Shown here piece after piece: positions 1 through 9,066 of a stretch of 54,424 nt of DNA. Below the pieces are notes generated by a model. It did not search any database and was not told the DNA's origin. It saw nothing but the letters and a program-made list of their open reading frames with translations. Origin of the DNA: Planctomycetaceae bacterium (GTDB lineage Bacteria; Planctomycetota; Planctomycetia; Planctomycetales; Planctomycetaceae); the NCBI GenBank assembly GCA_900299185.1, contig OMIV01000035.1, positions 1 through 54,424 of the forward strand. The letters are read 5' to 3'. A program made the position numbers and the translations under genes. Every line of letters begins with the position of its first letter. The first letter of the stretch is position 1.

Positions 1-2
1 CC

Positions 3-491
3 AGGGAGAATCCGACTTGGGGCTACGATCGCATCCAAGGAGCCTTGGCCAACATTGGTTACGACATTGCCGACTCGACTGTCGCCAACGTTCTCAAAGC
101 GCATGGTATTGAACCGGCACCTGACCGGCAGCGAATTTCAGCTTGGTCGACGTTTTTGAAGGCTCACTGGGATTCCATCTTTGCGACAGATTTCACGACG
201 GTCGAAGTGTGGACTCGGAGCGGGCTGGTCACGTTTTATATCCTCGCCGTGATGCACTTGAAGACACGACGCGTGCACATTGCCGGTATCACACCCAGTC
301 CCGATGCCACATGGATCAAGCGGGTCTGCCGCAACCTGATTGACTGCGATGAGGGGTTTCTCAGGGACGCCAGCCATCTGATCGTGGACCGTGATACCAA
401 CTTCATCGCGATGGGTGACTTTCTGGAGCAAAACACCGATACCGAAATCGTGCTGTTGCCCCCCGAGTGCCGTTTCGACCTCGGTTGTTGA
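3..491 (+). pseudogene. Truncated DDE (integrase-core) transposase fragment
   Basis: The reading frame is open from the window edge (position 3), so the 5' part lies outside. The visible protein begins with a helix-turn-helix-like end (ENPTWGYDRIQGAL), followed by the start of an rve/DDE core. The first catalytic Asp is in WDSIFATDFTTVEV and the second in HLIVDRDTNF. The frame then reaches VLLPPE, where family members normally continue into the Ser-Pro-Asn motif and the third acidic residue. Here it runs into unrelated sequence and stops at 491, so the third catalytic residue and the C-terminus are missing. It is therefore an inactive insertion-sequence remnant. The family assignment (IS3/IS481-like integrase core) comes from recognising the motifs. 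No terminal inverted repeat is visible. Confidence 0.8.
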
Positions 492-616
492 CACGCATTC
501 GAAGCGTGAACAGAGCGAGCACAAAGCTGCATTTAAGGTGTGACAATTGCGTGAAATACATTCGCGGAATTGCAGATTGGTCAAAAAGGAGAGGAATTGA
601 TGATGTAAGTCGAATC

Positions 617-3600
617 TCAAAACCGCTTCGATCGACGATCAACGTAAAAGGGGGTAGAGCGGAGTTCTTGATCGCAATGAGGACACTTGAAGTTCATCGC
701 AAAATCACTCTCCATTAAATCCTCGTCCCATGCTTCGTCTGGGAGTGATAACACCGGGGAGTCGGCCACACTGATTCCGAACTCGATATGGATTCGATCT
801 ACCGTATCTATCACTTTGGGTGGAAGGCGATCCCGTTTGCCACATCCTCGACAACGATATGTGATTTCTTCGTCAAACGTACCGGGGAGCTGTTTCTCGT
901 TGAGGTAAATCAGACTGTTTGGGGCGGGAGTGGAGCCGTCGATGCTTCCAATTCGAAATAATCGAACCCCAGTAACCCAGGCTTTACGGCTATTTGAATC
1001 GAGGATCTGAAGACCAGTCCTGACACCGTTGGAGTCGCGAACGTAGCCTTCTTTATCAAGCCAAGGATGACCGCTTGGCCATTGGCTGTTGTAATAAGAA
1101 ATTAATCCGCCGTGATCTGTGCCAACACACTTTCGCTCTGCAATTGACCATAAATAAGTTTGATCGTCGGTTTGTTCGGCAAAATATCGCGCATCACGCG
1201 AGAAGACGCACTCCCAACCTCGTATGACCGGATCTGCACCTGGACGCGGCAACGTCCAGTTCGAATCTTGATTGAGTTGAACGATTTGCGGTCGCCCATG
1301 TAGTCCGTCTGAAACCATATATCTTCCATCCGGACTGATGGGTATCCCAGGTGCAACCACTCCTGAAGAGTATCGACGCTTGGGCTCTAGCCAATCTGCA
1401 TGTTTTATACTCCAGAATCTGAGTGTGTTATCGCTGTTGGCGAATATGATTGCGTGTCCATCGCTTGTGAATGCGATCGGATCGCCGCACTCTTCAAGGA
1501 TTGCCTCGTTTCCTTTTGCGAGATTGATCATTGTTAGGGTTTTCGAATTCTTGAAACTCCTAAATACGATGGCGGTGCCGTCAGGGCCAAACAGCACAGG
1601 AAAATCATCACTTCCTTCGTAGAAGTTGAACTCGGGAGTTCGAGACCAGAACGATGATTTCTCGATGACTCTTAAGTGGCTTGGAGTCGTCCCTCGTGGA
1701 TCTTGAGAGATGGCGGACGACGGTACGAACTCCATTCCGAATTTCGCTATCTCCAACGTCTCTAGAAGGGCGGCCACACCTTCGCCGTCGTAGGTGTCGG
1801 TCGACGGCACGAACTCCATTCCTAATTCTGCGAGAGTCAACGCGATCTCGTCATCTCGGTGACTGGGGATTACAGGTAGTAACGGCTGAGAAGCATCAAG
1901 GGGTGGACTTAATTGGGCCGACATTTGTCCGGTCGCGAGATCAACGAGTGAGAAGGTATTTGGTCTTTTCAAGAATCCATAACGCCCATCAGCGCTGATG
2001 CATCTGAGGTCGCCGTTCCCTTTCGGAATTCTACGCAACTCTGTCTTGGACTTCGTTTCAATTACAGAAACGCCATCCGACTGTTGCGTGAATTGATCAA
2101 GAGAGATTGCTTTCAGTTGAATACTGCGGTCGGCTGTTGATTTGGAATCAATAATCTCTAAGGATGAACGCAACGACTCTGCTCGACTCGGCTTCCAGGA
2201 GTCGGAGCTGTCAATAATTGTGTCATTTACGAGATCAATAACGATCCAATAGGCATCTCTCGAATCGCTTGCTCCGCGAATCAATGCAGTCGCTCCGGAG
2301 TGGCATAGTCTTAATAGGTCGGCGGTGAAATCGTCATCACATCCTAGATTGGCAAGTTGTTTCTTGCATACTCTATTAGAACCGATGTCCCAGATGACTA
2401 GAGTGCCTTCCATTACCCCAACGACACGAGCGCCGTCAGGAGTGATCGCTACGTTGGTGTGAAAGCCTGTTGCGAAAATCTCATCGCATTCAGCGTGTCG
2501 TCCATTTGGGCGATTCAGGTCGACTCGCATAAGTGGGTGTGACGAATCGCCATGAGTAGCTTGAAACAACGCCCAAGTACCATCTGGCGAAAGAGCAACT
2601 GGGAAACCGAGTTCACCTGCGTTGACTGTAACTTTTCTCGATGTTTCCAGGTTATAGATTCCACCAAATTCATGAAGGTGGCCCTCGCCTATGAATGCAA
2701 ACCGAGCGTCGGGGGTCATCCAGTACTCATTGATGTCTCCACCGTAGTCCTCTTTTGCACTACGAATAGAGCAAAGGTAGAACGGGGCGACGTCTGGAGA
2801 CTCCGGCAAAATGTGCTGCAAGAGTTGCACGGGGGGCGTCGGCAATTTTGCGGCAGCGTCTGCGATTAGTCCGTGCTTTGCGTAATTGCGAGCAATTTCA
2901 ACTATCGCATCAGGTGCTTCTTGCAGAAGTTGAAACGTTGATCTGACAAACTGCTGGAATTCGTGGATCCGTGAAAAGTTGGTGGGCTTCGCGGGCTTGC
3001 GAGCGGATGGCTTCTTTTGACGTTCTTCCGTTCGGCGCATGTCTTTGATGGTCTGCGTCGTGTCCGGTGGAGGGGGGAAATTGAGCTTCTCGATCTCGGC
3101 AACGGGGTCCTTGCACTCGCCCTGTTCGTGACGGTTGCGAATCTCGGTGCAGCGACGTGAGTACTCGACGATGTCTTGCACGTACTGGTGTAAGGCGGCG
3201 TCTTGCTCGATCCGCTGTTTGAATTCCTTGTCCTGCTGCGGATGTGCTTTGAGGACGGCATCATATTCCGCCAGCAAGTCATGTCCTTGCCCCGCCTCGA
3301 AGCGCGCTTGGATGAATTGTAGGTCAGTCAGAAGTGCCTCAACTTCATTCCATGCTTGGGCATGAACGAAGTGATGGATCACAAATCGAAGCGCGTACGC
3401 TCGCTCGAATTCAGCCGGTGTATCATGAATCCAATCTCTACAACTATTGGCGAGCTTAAGCTCCATTCTTCGAGCGTCGCTCTTCAATTTCAGCGATACG
3501 AAGTCGGCGAAGGTTGCATGAAAAAGACTGAACACTTCGGTTTGTGTTCCATCGAAAAGAGTGATGTCTTCGCGCACATACTCACCGATATTGTCGATGA

Positions 3601-5092
3601 GCTTATCCCAGTCAGAAGTTTCGAATTTCAAGACTGCTTTGATCATCTCGGATGTGAGGGGCTGACGGCAGACTGCGAGTAATGCCAATGTCTGATACAC
3701 ATTTCGAAGCGCTTCGTGGCTCAGCCGTCTAAGACGCTTCCAAGCCCTTTGGAATAACTCTTCATAGAGTTTCGGTGCGTTTTGATCCAAGTTTCGCAGT
3801 TGCTGCAAATAGGTTTCGACTTCCAAGGCTGATGAAGGAAGTTCTTGGCAAATCAACGACAGGACTAAAAAATTGCCATTCCCTATTTCACCAATTGCTC
3901 GCAGTGCGTCGCTGCTCAAGTTTGCTGGTGCAATTGTTCGCACGAAAGCGATCCCATCATTGCGGTGATCGTTGCGAACATCGGGATGCTCAAAATCAAA
4001 GACGTCAATCTGTAAGCATTGAGATGCGTCAAAATGCGTTGGTCGCACTGTGGCGAGAACTCGAACATTGGGCGGGAACTCGCTCCGCAAAAATTCGGCA
4101 ACGGATTCCTTTGAGGGACCAGCTTCGTCGATGGCGTCAATCACAAAGAGGAGTTGCTTTTGTGACGTTATTGCGTTCTCGCTGAGCCGGTGTCGAAACT
4201 CACGTAGCAACGCAGTCTGATCGGCATTCGCCAAGTGAGGTTCTTGATGCTTGAGTTCGTCGGGGCTCAGAAGGGCCGAATAGAATCGACAGATCCAGTC
4301 CCGGGGCTCTCCTTGAGAGTCAACAAAGAAGTGCCAGCAAGCTGCGGTCTCAATCGGCAAGTGCTCATCAAGGAACTGCGCTATGACGCCAGATTTGCCG
4401 CGTCCGGGATCACCTTGAATAACCAATACCCGTTTTTTATCTTGATTTAGAAACTGCTCAATTCTTCGATAGACCCAATCGCGACCAGTGAACTTCTTAG
4501 CTCGAAACGGCGTGATCGATTGCTTCGCTGCCCAGCGTGACAGATCAATTGGAAGCCCCGCTGCTCGTTGTGCGGCTTCGTCGCGTTGACTTCGCAGCTC
4601 AGCCAACTCCTCGCCGCCGCGTTGTGGCTCGGCGAATGCATCACGCGGCCTTTCCCATCCTAGTTTTTGAGCGACCCAAGCAGACAGACCCCAAGCCGTG
4701 TTCAGCAAACGGAGTGTTTCTCTTGCTTCATAAGTTCGATCGTGGGTTGCAGGATCACCTGCGTTTTTGATGTCCTTAAACCATTGAAGCTGCTGGGCCG
4801 GTACATGCCAGGGCTTCTTCGGGTCACTGCACTCACCGATTAGCGTGCTGAATTCGATGGTCCGATGCTGGCCATGATCGCCGCGCGTCTTGACACCTTC
4901 CCGTCCCTTACGCTCGACAAACTCATGTAGGAGGAACTCCGCGTATCGCCTCATGTCAGCGATTGCGTCAGCAGGTGATTCATGGATGTGGCTCTCGATG
5001 ATTGCGCCAAGGTCGCTCAGTCGCTGAGCATTGGCTCGAAGGAACTCAAAGTTGGTTGATCGCATGGGCTGTGTTTTGTGTTCTTGGTTCAT
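617..5092 (-). CDS. STAND/NACHT-type ATPase: DUF4145-like N-terminus, beta-propeller, zinc ribbon
   Basis: This is a very large protein of 1491 residues, or 1482 if translation starts at the second Met (5065). Residues about 12-145 resemble the DUF4145 domain at the N-terminus of type I restriction HsdR (TNFEFLRANAQRLSDLGAI; then FKDIKNAGDPATHD). A P-loop follows, with Walker A GDPGRGKS at 227-234, Walker B LLFVIDAIDEA at 314-324, and a winged-helix end LFHATFADFV near 523-532, typical of signal-transduction (STAND) ATPases. Residues about 760-1400 contain at least eight spaced SPDG-like strands (TPDARFAF, SPDGTWAL, TPDGARVV, SADGRYGF, SPDGRYMV), read as a degenerate WD40-type propeller. The C-terminus has a CxxC pair at 1414/1417 and another at 1470/1473, a probable zinc ribbon. 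STAND proteins of this layout usually sense a ligand, oligomerise and trigger an effector. A defence role is inferred. It lies downstream of a sigma-54 activator. Confidence 0.85.
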   Translation of the reverse strand: MNQEHKTQPMRSTNFEFLRANAQRLSDLGAIIESHIHESPADAIADMRRYAEFLLHEFVERKGREGVKTRGDHGQHRTIEFSTLIGECSDPKKPWHVPAQQLQWFKDIKNAGDPATHDRTYEARETLRLLNTAWGLSAWVAQKLGWERPRDAFAEPQRGGEELAELRSQRDEAAQRAAGLPIDLSRWAAKQSITPFRAKKFTGRDWVYRRIEQFLNQDKKRVLVIQGDPGRGKSGVIAQFLDEHLPIETAACWHFFVDSQGEPRDWICRFYSALLSPDELKHQEPHLANADQTALLREFRHRLSENAITSQKQLLFVIDAIDEAGPSKESVAEFLRSEFPPNVRVLATVRPTHFDASQCLQIDVFDFEHPDVRNDHRNDGIAFVRTIAPANLSSDALRAIGEIGNGNFLVLSLICQELPSSALEVETYLQQLRNLDQNAPKLYEELFQRAWKRLRRLSHEALRNVYQTLALLAVCRQPLTSEMIKAVLKFETSDWDKLIDNIGEYVREDITLFDGTQTEVFSLFHATFADFVSLKLKSDARRMELKLANSCRDWIHDTPAEFERAYALRFVIHHFVHAQAWNEVEALLTDLQFIQARFEAGQGHDLLAEYDAVLKAHPQQDKEFKQRIEQDAALHQYVQDIVEYSRRCTEIRNRHEQGECKDPVAEIEKLNFPPPPDTTQTIKDMRRTEERQKKPSARKPAKPTNFSRIHEFQQFVRSTFQLLQEAPDAIVEIARNYAKHGLIADAAAKLPTPPVQLLQHILPESPDVAPFYLCSIRSAKEDYGGDINEYWMTPDARFAFIGEGHLHEFGGIYNLETSRKVTVNAGELGFPVALSPDGTWALFQATHGDSSHPLMRVDLNRPNGRHAECDEIFATGFHTNVAITPDGARVVGVMEGTLVIWDIGSNRVCKKQLANLGCDDDFTADLLRLCHSGATALIRGASDSRDAYWIVIDLVNDTIIDSSDSWKPSRAESLRSSLEIIDSKSTADRSIQLKAISLDQFTQQSDGVSVIETKSKTELRRIPKGNGDLRCISADGRYGFLKRPNTFSLVDLATGQMSAQLSPPLDASQPLLPVIPSHRDDEIALTLAELGMEFVPSTDTYDGEGVAALLETLEIAKFGMEFVPSSAISQDPRGTTPSHLRVIEKSSFWSRTPEFNFYEGSDDFPVLFGPDGTAIVFRSFKNSKTLTMINLAKGNEAILEECGDPIAFTSDGHAIIFANSDNTLRFWSIKHADWLEPKRRYSSGVVAPGIPISPDGRYMVSDGLHGRPQIVQLNQDSNWTLPRPGADPVIRGWECVFSRDARYFAEQTDDQTYLWSIAERKCVGTDHGGLISYYNSQWPSGHPWLDKEGYVRDSNGVRTGLQILDSNSRKAWVTGVRLFRIGSIDGSTPAPNSLIYLNEKQLPGTFDEEITYRCRGCGKRDRLPPKVIDTVDRIHIEFGISVADSPVLSLPDEAWDEDLMESDFAMNFKCPHCDQELRSTPFYVDRRSKRF

Positions 5093-5105
5093 GCGGCGAC
5101 GCTAG

Positions 5106-5120
5106 GCAAGCACTGTGCCA
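5106..5120 (-). promoter_or_regulatory. Sigma-54 (-24/-12) promoter for the STAND ATPase gene
   Basis: On the minus strand the sequence reads TGGCAC-AGTGC-TTGC. This matches the core of the RpoN consensus (TGGCAC, five bases, TTGC) at every defined position, with exactly ten bases between the GG and GC dinucleotides. It lies in the 52-base gap between the activator gene and the ATPase gene and points at the ATPase. With the C of TTGC at -12, transcription would begin near 5094, only two bases before the first ATG (5092) and 29 bases before the second (5065). Either the message is nearly leaderless or translation starts at 5065. Confidence 0.85.
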
Positions 5121-5144
5121 CGACGTTGGTCGATGGGGAAAGTA

Positions 5145-6755
5145 TTACTCGACAGTCGCATTCGAGTCGGGAACTTTGAGGCTGTCTAAACGATGCGTCA
5201 GAGCTTGATAGCTCTTGAGTCCGAGCAGCTTCGCAGCTTTGGTTTTGTTGCCTTTGGCTTGCTGCATCGCGCGACGCAAGATCTCTCGTTGCAGGCTGTT
5301 GAGATGCTCATCGAGGTCGAAGCCGGATTCGAAATCGAGACCGTGCAAGACACTCTGAAAGGACTCTGGCGAGGGCAATTCTCCCAGCGATGCGAGCAAG
5401 TCTTCGCGACTGAGTTCCGTCTGGTCCGCCATCACGGCCGCTTGTACCATGACGTTATAAAGTTGCCGGACATTGCCCGGCCAAGCCTGCTGTTGCACAA
5501 AGACTTTTGCGGTGGCAGAAAGCGTTTTGTGCTCATAGCCCGGTTCCTCCGAGGCGAATTGCCGATTGATGTCCAGCAGCAATCGCTCAGCGATGGCGGG
5601 GATGTCGGTGCGTCGGGCTCGCAGCGGAGGCAAGCGAATGGAAACAGTCCCGAGGCGGTAGAAGAGGTCCTCGCGGAACTTGCCATTCGAAATGCACTCC
5701 AACAAATCGCGATTCGTCGCGGCGATGATGCGGACATCGACCTGATTCTCAACTTCGTCGCCGACACGGCGGATACAGCGGAGGCTGGCGGCAGCTCCTC
5801 TAATGGGCTGTAAGGTACGCAACATCTTGGCTTGAATTTCGAGATCACACTCTCCGACTTCGTCGAGAAACAAGGTGCCGCCATCGGCTTGCTCAAAGGC
5901 TCCAGCTCGGTTGCGGTCGGCTCCGGTGAAGGCTCCTTTTTTGTGGCCAAATAGTTCAGACTCCAGCAAGGCTGCATTGAGTGCAGCGCAATTGACTGCA
6001 ACAAATGGCTTATCGCGACGTGGACTGGCTTGGTGGATCGCACGGGCGAACAACTCTTTGCCCGTACCGCTTTCCCCCAACAGCAACGTTGAAACGTTCC
6101 GTAGGGCAACTCGCCTGGCTCGTCCGACCGCCTCTCGCAGTAAGTGACTCTCGCCAACAATCTGTTCGAAGCCCTCTAACTCTCTGGGACCATGGGCAGC
6201 CAGATGCTGCCAATGTTGATCTGCGGAGCGAAATAACTCCGGAATGACATCAACCGTGAGGTCGAACGGAACGGCAATGACCTTAGAGCGTCCAGCGAAG
6301 GTCTCGAAAAACGTCGCCGGATGGCGCGTCTTCCCGAGTAAGAGCCAAACAGCAGCCATCGCGGGGGTGCCCGGGCTTAAGTGCAAGCAGAGCTGAAAGT
6401 CGAGTGAGCTATGGCGTTGCTTGATTTGATTCAGCACTTGATCGGTGCAGCGATAAATCGCTGCGTAGTCTGTAGGGCTCGGCAGTTCGACTGGCACTAA
6501 CTCGACAGCCTGTTTTATCCACTTGCAAAACCACCGATTGAAGGCTGGCGGGTAATTACTGAGGAGCTTGATCTCGTCGAACGATTCATTGGTAAGCAAA
6601 GTTCTTGTTGGCCCCTCATCTCCAACTAATGCCGCTTCGCCGCCTACATGTTTGAGAACGTGCTGTCTTTCACTCGGTTGAAGGTCGCGAGCCATTGCTC
6701 GTAGATCGCTGTGGCCAATCCATTGGACAAGTATTCGGTTATTTGATGTGTCCAT
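5145..6755 (-). CDS. Sigma-54-dependent activator with CARF-like (RtcR-like) sensor domain
   Basis: The product has 536 residues from ATG 6755; an in-frame extension to 6941 has no family-like content. Residues about 7-175 form an alpha/beta sensor with the motif [10 protein letters not shown] (125-134), like the TGT-type loop of CARF domains, including that of RtcR. An AAA+ sigma-54 activator core follows: Walker A GESGTGKE (227-234), the sigma-54 contact loop GAFTGA intact (274-279), Walker [12 protein letters not shown] (292-302). A Fis-type helix-turn-helix ([14 protein letters not shown]) lies near the C-terminus. Known RtcR is held off by its CARF domain until an RNA-end ligand binds. 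By analogy this protein should respond to a nucleotide or RNA-damage signal, but the ligand is inference. The next gene on the strand has a sigma-54 promoter, so that ATPase is its obvious target. Confidence 0.9.
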   Translation of the reverse strand: MDTSNNRILVQWIGHSDLRAMARDLQPSERQHVLKHVGGEAALVGDEGPTRTLLTNESFDEIKLLSNYPPAFNRWFCKWIKQAVELVPVELPSPTDYAAIYRCTDQVLNQIKQRHSSLDFQLCLHLSPGTPAMAAVWLLLGKTRHPATFFETFAGRSKVIAVPFDLTVDVIPELFRSADQHWQHLAAHGPRELEGFEQIVGESHLLREAVGRARRVALRNVSTLLLGESGTGKELFARAIHQASPRRDKPFVAVNCAALNAALLESELFGHKKGAFTGADRNRAGAFEQADGGTLFLDEVGECDLEIQAKMLRTLQPIRGAAASLRCIRRVGDEVENQVDVRIIAATNRDLLECISNGKFREDLFYRLGTVSIRLPPLRARRTDIPAIAERLLLDINRQFASEEPGYEHKTLSATAKVFVQQQAWPGNVRQLYNVMVQAAVMADQTELSREDLLASLGELPSPESFQSVLHGLDFESGFDLDEHLNSLQREILRRAMQQAKGNKTKAAKLLGLKSYQALTHRLDSLKVPDSNATVE

Positions 6756-7992
6756 AAAGCAATCGGTTTGGTTGGCGAGCAGGCAAACTGATGGAGTCGA
6801 ATCGAATGTCGGTTGCGTTCCGCCGCCCTCGAAGGACGTCTTGTTCGCCGAAAAGCTGGCGTCACTTGAAGTCGCGTTGCAGGCATGCCGTCTTACATGC
6901 TTCGTGTCGGTTAACGTCGCAAATCGCATTGATAAATGCAATTCCGTTAGAACATTCGGGCTTCCAGGATCGATTCTTCGGATTCATTTGCTGATGGATT
7001 GGCAGCATCTCCAGACGGAGTGCCTACGGCTTAACGAAGGCAGTCGCTTAGTTGATTACTTAGTAATTGGCGAAAGCTAGCGGGCCAGGAGTCGTCCGCA
7101 TTCCAGTCACGGACGACGCTGTGCGGGGCCTCTGGCTGCGCCAATTGGTCCGTCGTGACGCGAGCGATCGCATGCACGAAGCACGTCGTGCGGTGCTTGC
7201 CAGATGATGCCTCTCGCTTGGCATTGTTTCGGCGATGATTTCGCCGACAGGATTTTTTCCGCGGGCCGACTTCGAGTGGCGGTGGCCGAAATTAGGCCAT
7301 TTCGGCACCGCTTGGTACGTCTGGCATCGTCAGACGAGTACCTTCGATGTGCATGAGCACTTCGGACTTGGCGAAGAACCTAAGAATTAAGGGGTTCCAG
7401 GAACGCTGTGCTCGGCACCGGCCAATAGGTTTCGGGATGCGAGGGTCACTGGAAGATTCCGCCACGGTGAGGAGCCGGATCGAGTACCGGATGCTTTGGG
7501 AGATCTCAGGATCGACTCAGCTCATCTGTGTCTGGCTTGTGATAAACGACCGCTGAAGTCTCTCTCAAGCGACACATTCGGCGCGCTAACGACACAAAAT
7601 CGCCAAAATCGATGCTGCCAAAATGGCAGCTTGCAGAGCATTTTATGCGCAATTGTTTTTAAATGAACGCATATTGTATCTTGTTTGCTCATGAGTTGCT
7701 GTTACTTACCAGTTTGCCGGCGAGACTCTGGTCGTGACTTTTGCACGTGCGGAATCCTCGCGCAAGTGGATGCTGTCGACCGGATGTGGGCAAATACTAT
7801 CTCACTCGGACGTGGTGATAGCACTCACATCACCAAGGCATCATGGGCTTAAGAATGCCCCGAATTGCTTGGGATGAGAATTGGTATGAACGCCGCGTCC
7901 CTGCGGCAGAGTTTCATCCTTGATCGCGCGAACGATTGCACGAAGTGCCCGTCGCTCGGCTGACCGGACCAAACAGTGGAGATCGAAGCCGG
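6756..7992. other. Gene-poor stretch of the accessory region
   Basis: About 1.2 kb without a convincing gene. The small ORFs here have no recognisable motifs and look like chance frames. The only strong structure is the hairpin cluster at 7230-7342. I see no sigma-54 consensus pointing right, so no divergent target of the activator is apparent. Confidence 0.5.
7230..7342. repeat. Cluster of three adjacent hairpins
   Basis: Three separate inverted repeats lie within 113 bases. The first has arms CGGCGA / TCGCCG (7230-7235 and 7241-7246) with a five-base loop. The second, at 7279-7311, has inner arms GCCGAAAT / ATTTCGGC around a six-base loop and outer arms GCGGT / ACCGC, giving 13 pairs with one bulged G. 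The third, at 7314-7342, has arms GGTACGTCTG and CAGACGAGTACC with a two-base bulge. The arrangement suggests a structured RNA or a protein-binding or recombination site. No poly-T tail marks it as a terminator. Confidence 0.6.
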
Positions 7993-8418
7993 TTACGGAT
8001 GCTTGGGATCTCTTGATTTTCTGTCTTGTGACACCGCACCTGAGCCGGACAGTGAATCATTGAGCTCGGACATGATTCGTTGTCGCGACTCCCGAATCTG
8101 CGCTAAATCCATCAGGAGTTCCAGCTCAATATTCTTCAGTTCCCGCCGTGAGAATTCGCCAATTTGCCGGATTTTGCCATTTCCGGAAGCGATTACTTTT
8201 CCGGTATCGGTCCGAGGTCCGGTTGAATGTTCCCATGGGCGTTTCTCAAGAGCGGCTGCGCGAAGACGCTCACGACCTTCGTCGGTTAGCGGTCCTCGTT
8301 TGCAGCGGTTCTTGCGGCCGGCTGCGACGCGGCGAGGATTAGGCCGCTGCTTTAGATCGCTGTCTTCTTGACTTACCTTGGCTTGAAATGCCGGTCCGAT
8401 TTTGGGTGGCAGATCGAT
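7993..8418 (-). CDS. Small element-associated protein with PWEHSTGPRT motif, no standard start codon
   Basis: The frame stays open for 141 codons and has strongly protein-like content: a basic N-terminal part (RPNPRRVAAGRKNRCKRGPL), the segment TDEGRERLRAAALEKRPWEH followed by STGPRTDTGK, and a helical C-terminal part (LKNIELELLMDLAQIRES). I recognise the GPLT-EGRERL-HSTGPRT style from small proteins that recur in planctomycete genomes; their function is unknown to me. The frame begins directly after the TGA of the gene upstream (8419-8421), in the same frame. It has no ATG, GTG or TTG before its conserved part (only ATC and CTG). It could be a decayed gene, a gene using a rare start, or the second half of a longer protein split by the TGA. 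Confidence 0.55.
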   Translation of the reverse strand: MDLPPKIGPAFQAKVSQEDSDLKQRPNPRRVAAGRKNRCKRGPLTDEGRERLRAAALEKRPWEHSTGPRTDTGKVIASGNGKIRQIGEFSRRELKNIELELLMDLAQIRESRQRIMSELNDSLSGSGAVSQDRKSRDPKHP

Positions 8419-9066
8419 TCACGGAGCCGGCTGTGATTGTTCACATGACTTGTTGACTGGTAGAGAACGGCGCGATTTGCGGTCTTGTCGTGGCATGCCG
8501 ATTAGCTCGGCGAACGGAACATCGGGGTTGAACTCCAGATTGTCCGACGCGTTTGCCTCAGTGGTTTGCTCAGTTGCACCTGCCGACATGATGCAATTCA
8601 CTGTCGGTGTGATGACGTATTCAACATTCGTTTGAATCGCCGTCGCCGGTTTTGATGACGTGCTTGGGTGGTCATTGTCTGGCGTAACGACTGACTGAAG
8701 TTGGCTGAGAGTCGAAATACAATGCCGAGCCTCAGCCATGTACTTGGTCGCAATTCTTGCATGGATTTCAGCCAATTGAGCGGGGATGCCGGCGCTGTTC
8801 ATGATCGCCACCGACGCTTGCCCGTACGCCAACATTGCAAGATCGCTGAGAAGAGCCTTGAGCAACTCCGGATTAGATCGAGCCTCAGTAAATGCACGCA
8901 CATGGTCGGGTAGGCTCAGGATCTTTAACTCCGTTCCCCTGGATGCTGCATATTGGGCAGTGGGCGCAAGACCCTGCAAAACGAATTGTTTTCCGTTGTC
9001 CGGTGGTATGACCGAAGAAGCGGAGGCCTGTGGTGTCTCGGAGACGACGGTTCGGAACTGGCTCAC
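8419..9066 (-). CDS. Hypothetical element protein, start uncertain
   Basis: The open frame runs back to 9381, but its first third lies antisense to a clear recombinase fragment, so the true start must be internal. GTG 9066 is one option and neither it nor later Met codons has a good ribosome site. The credible part is the helical middle (LSLPDHVRAFTEARSNPELL, LLSDLAMLAYGQASVAIMNS, AQLAEIHARIATKYMAEARH), followed by a Thr/Ser/Pro-rich and polar tail ending SQPAP. I do not recognise the family. It ends with a TGA that is directly followed, in frame, by the 141-codon small protein, and both point the same way as the sigma-54/STAND pair. Confidence 0.4.
   Translation of the reverse strand: MSQFRTVVSETPQASASSVIPPDNGKQFVLQGLAPTAQYAASRGTELKILSLPDHVRAFTEARSNPELLKALLSDLAMLAYGQASVAIMNSAGIPAQLAEIHARIATKYMAEARHCISTLSQLQSVVTPDNDHPSTSSKPATAIQTNVEYVITPTVNCIMSAGATEQTTEANASDNLEFNPDVPFAELIGMPRQDRKSRRSLPVNKSCEQSQPAP

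Noticed and set aside
7976-8371. 131-residue plus-strand ORF
   Set aside because: It is the antisense of the HSTGPRT small protein, which reads better on the minus strand.
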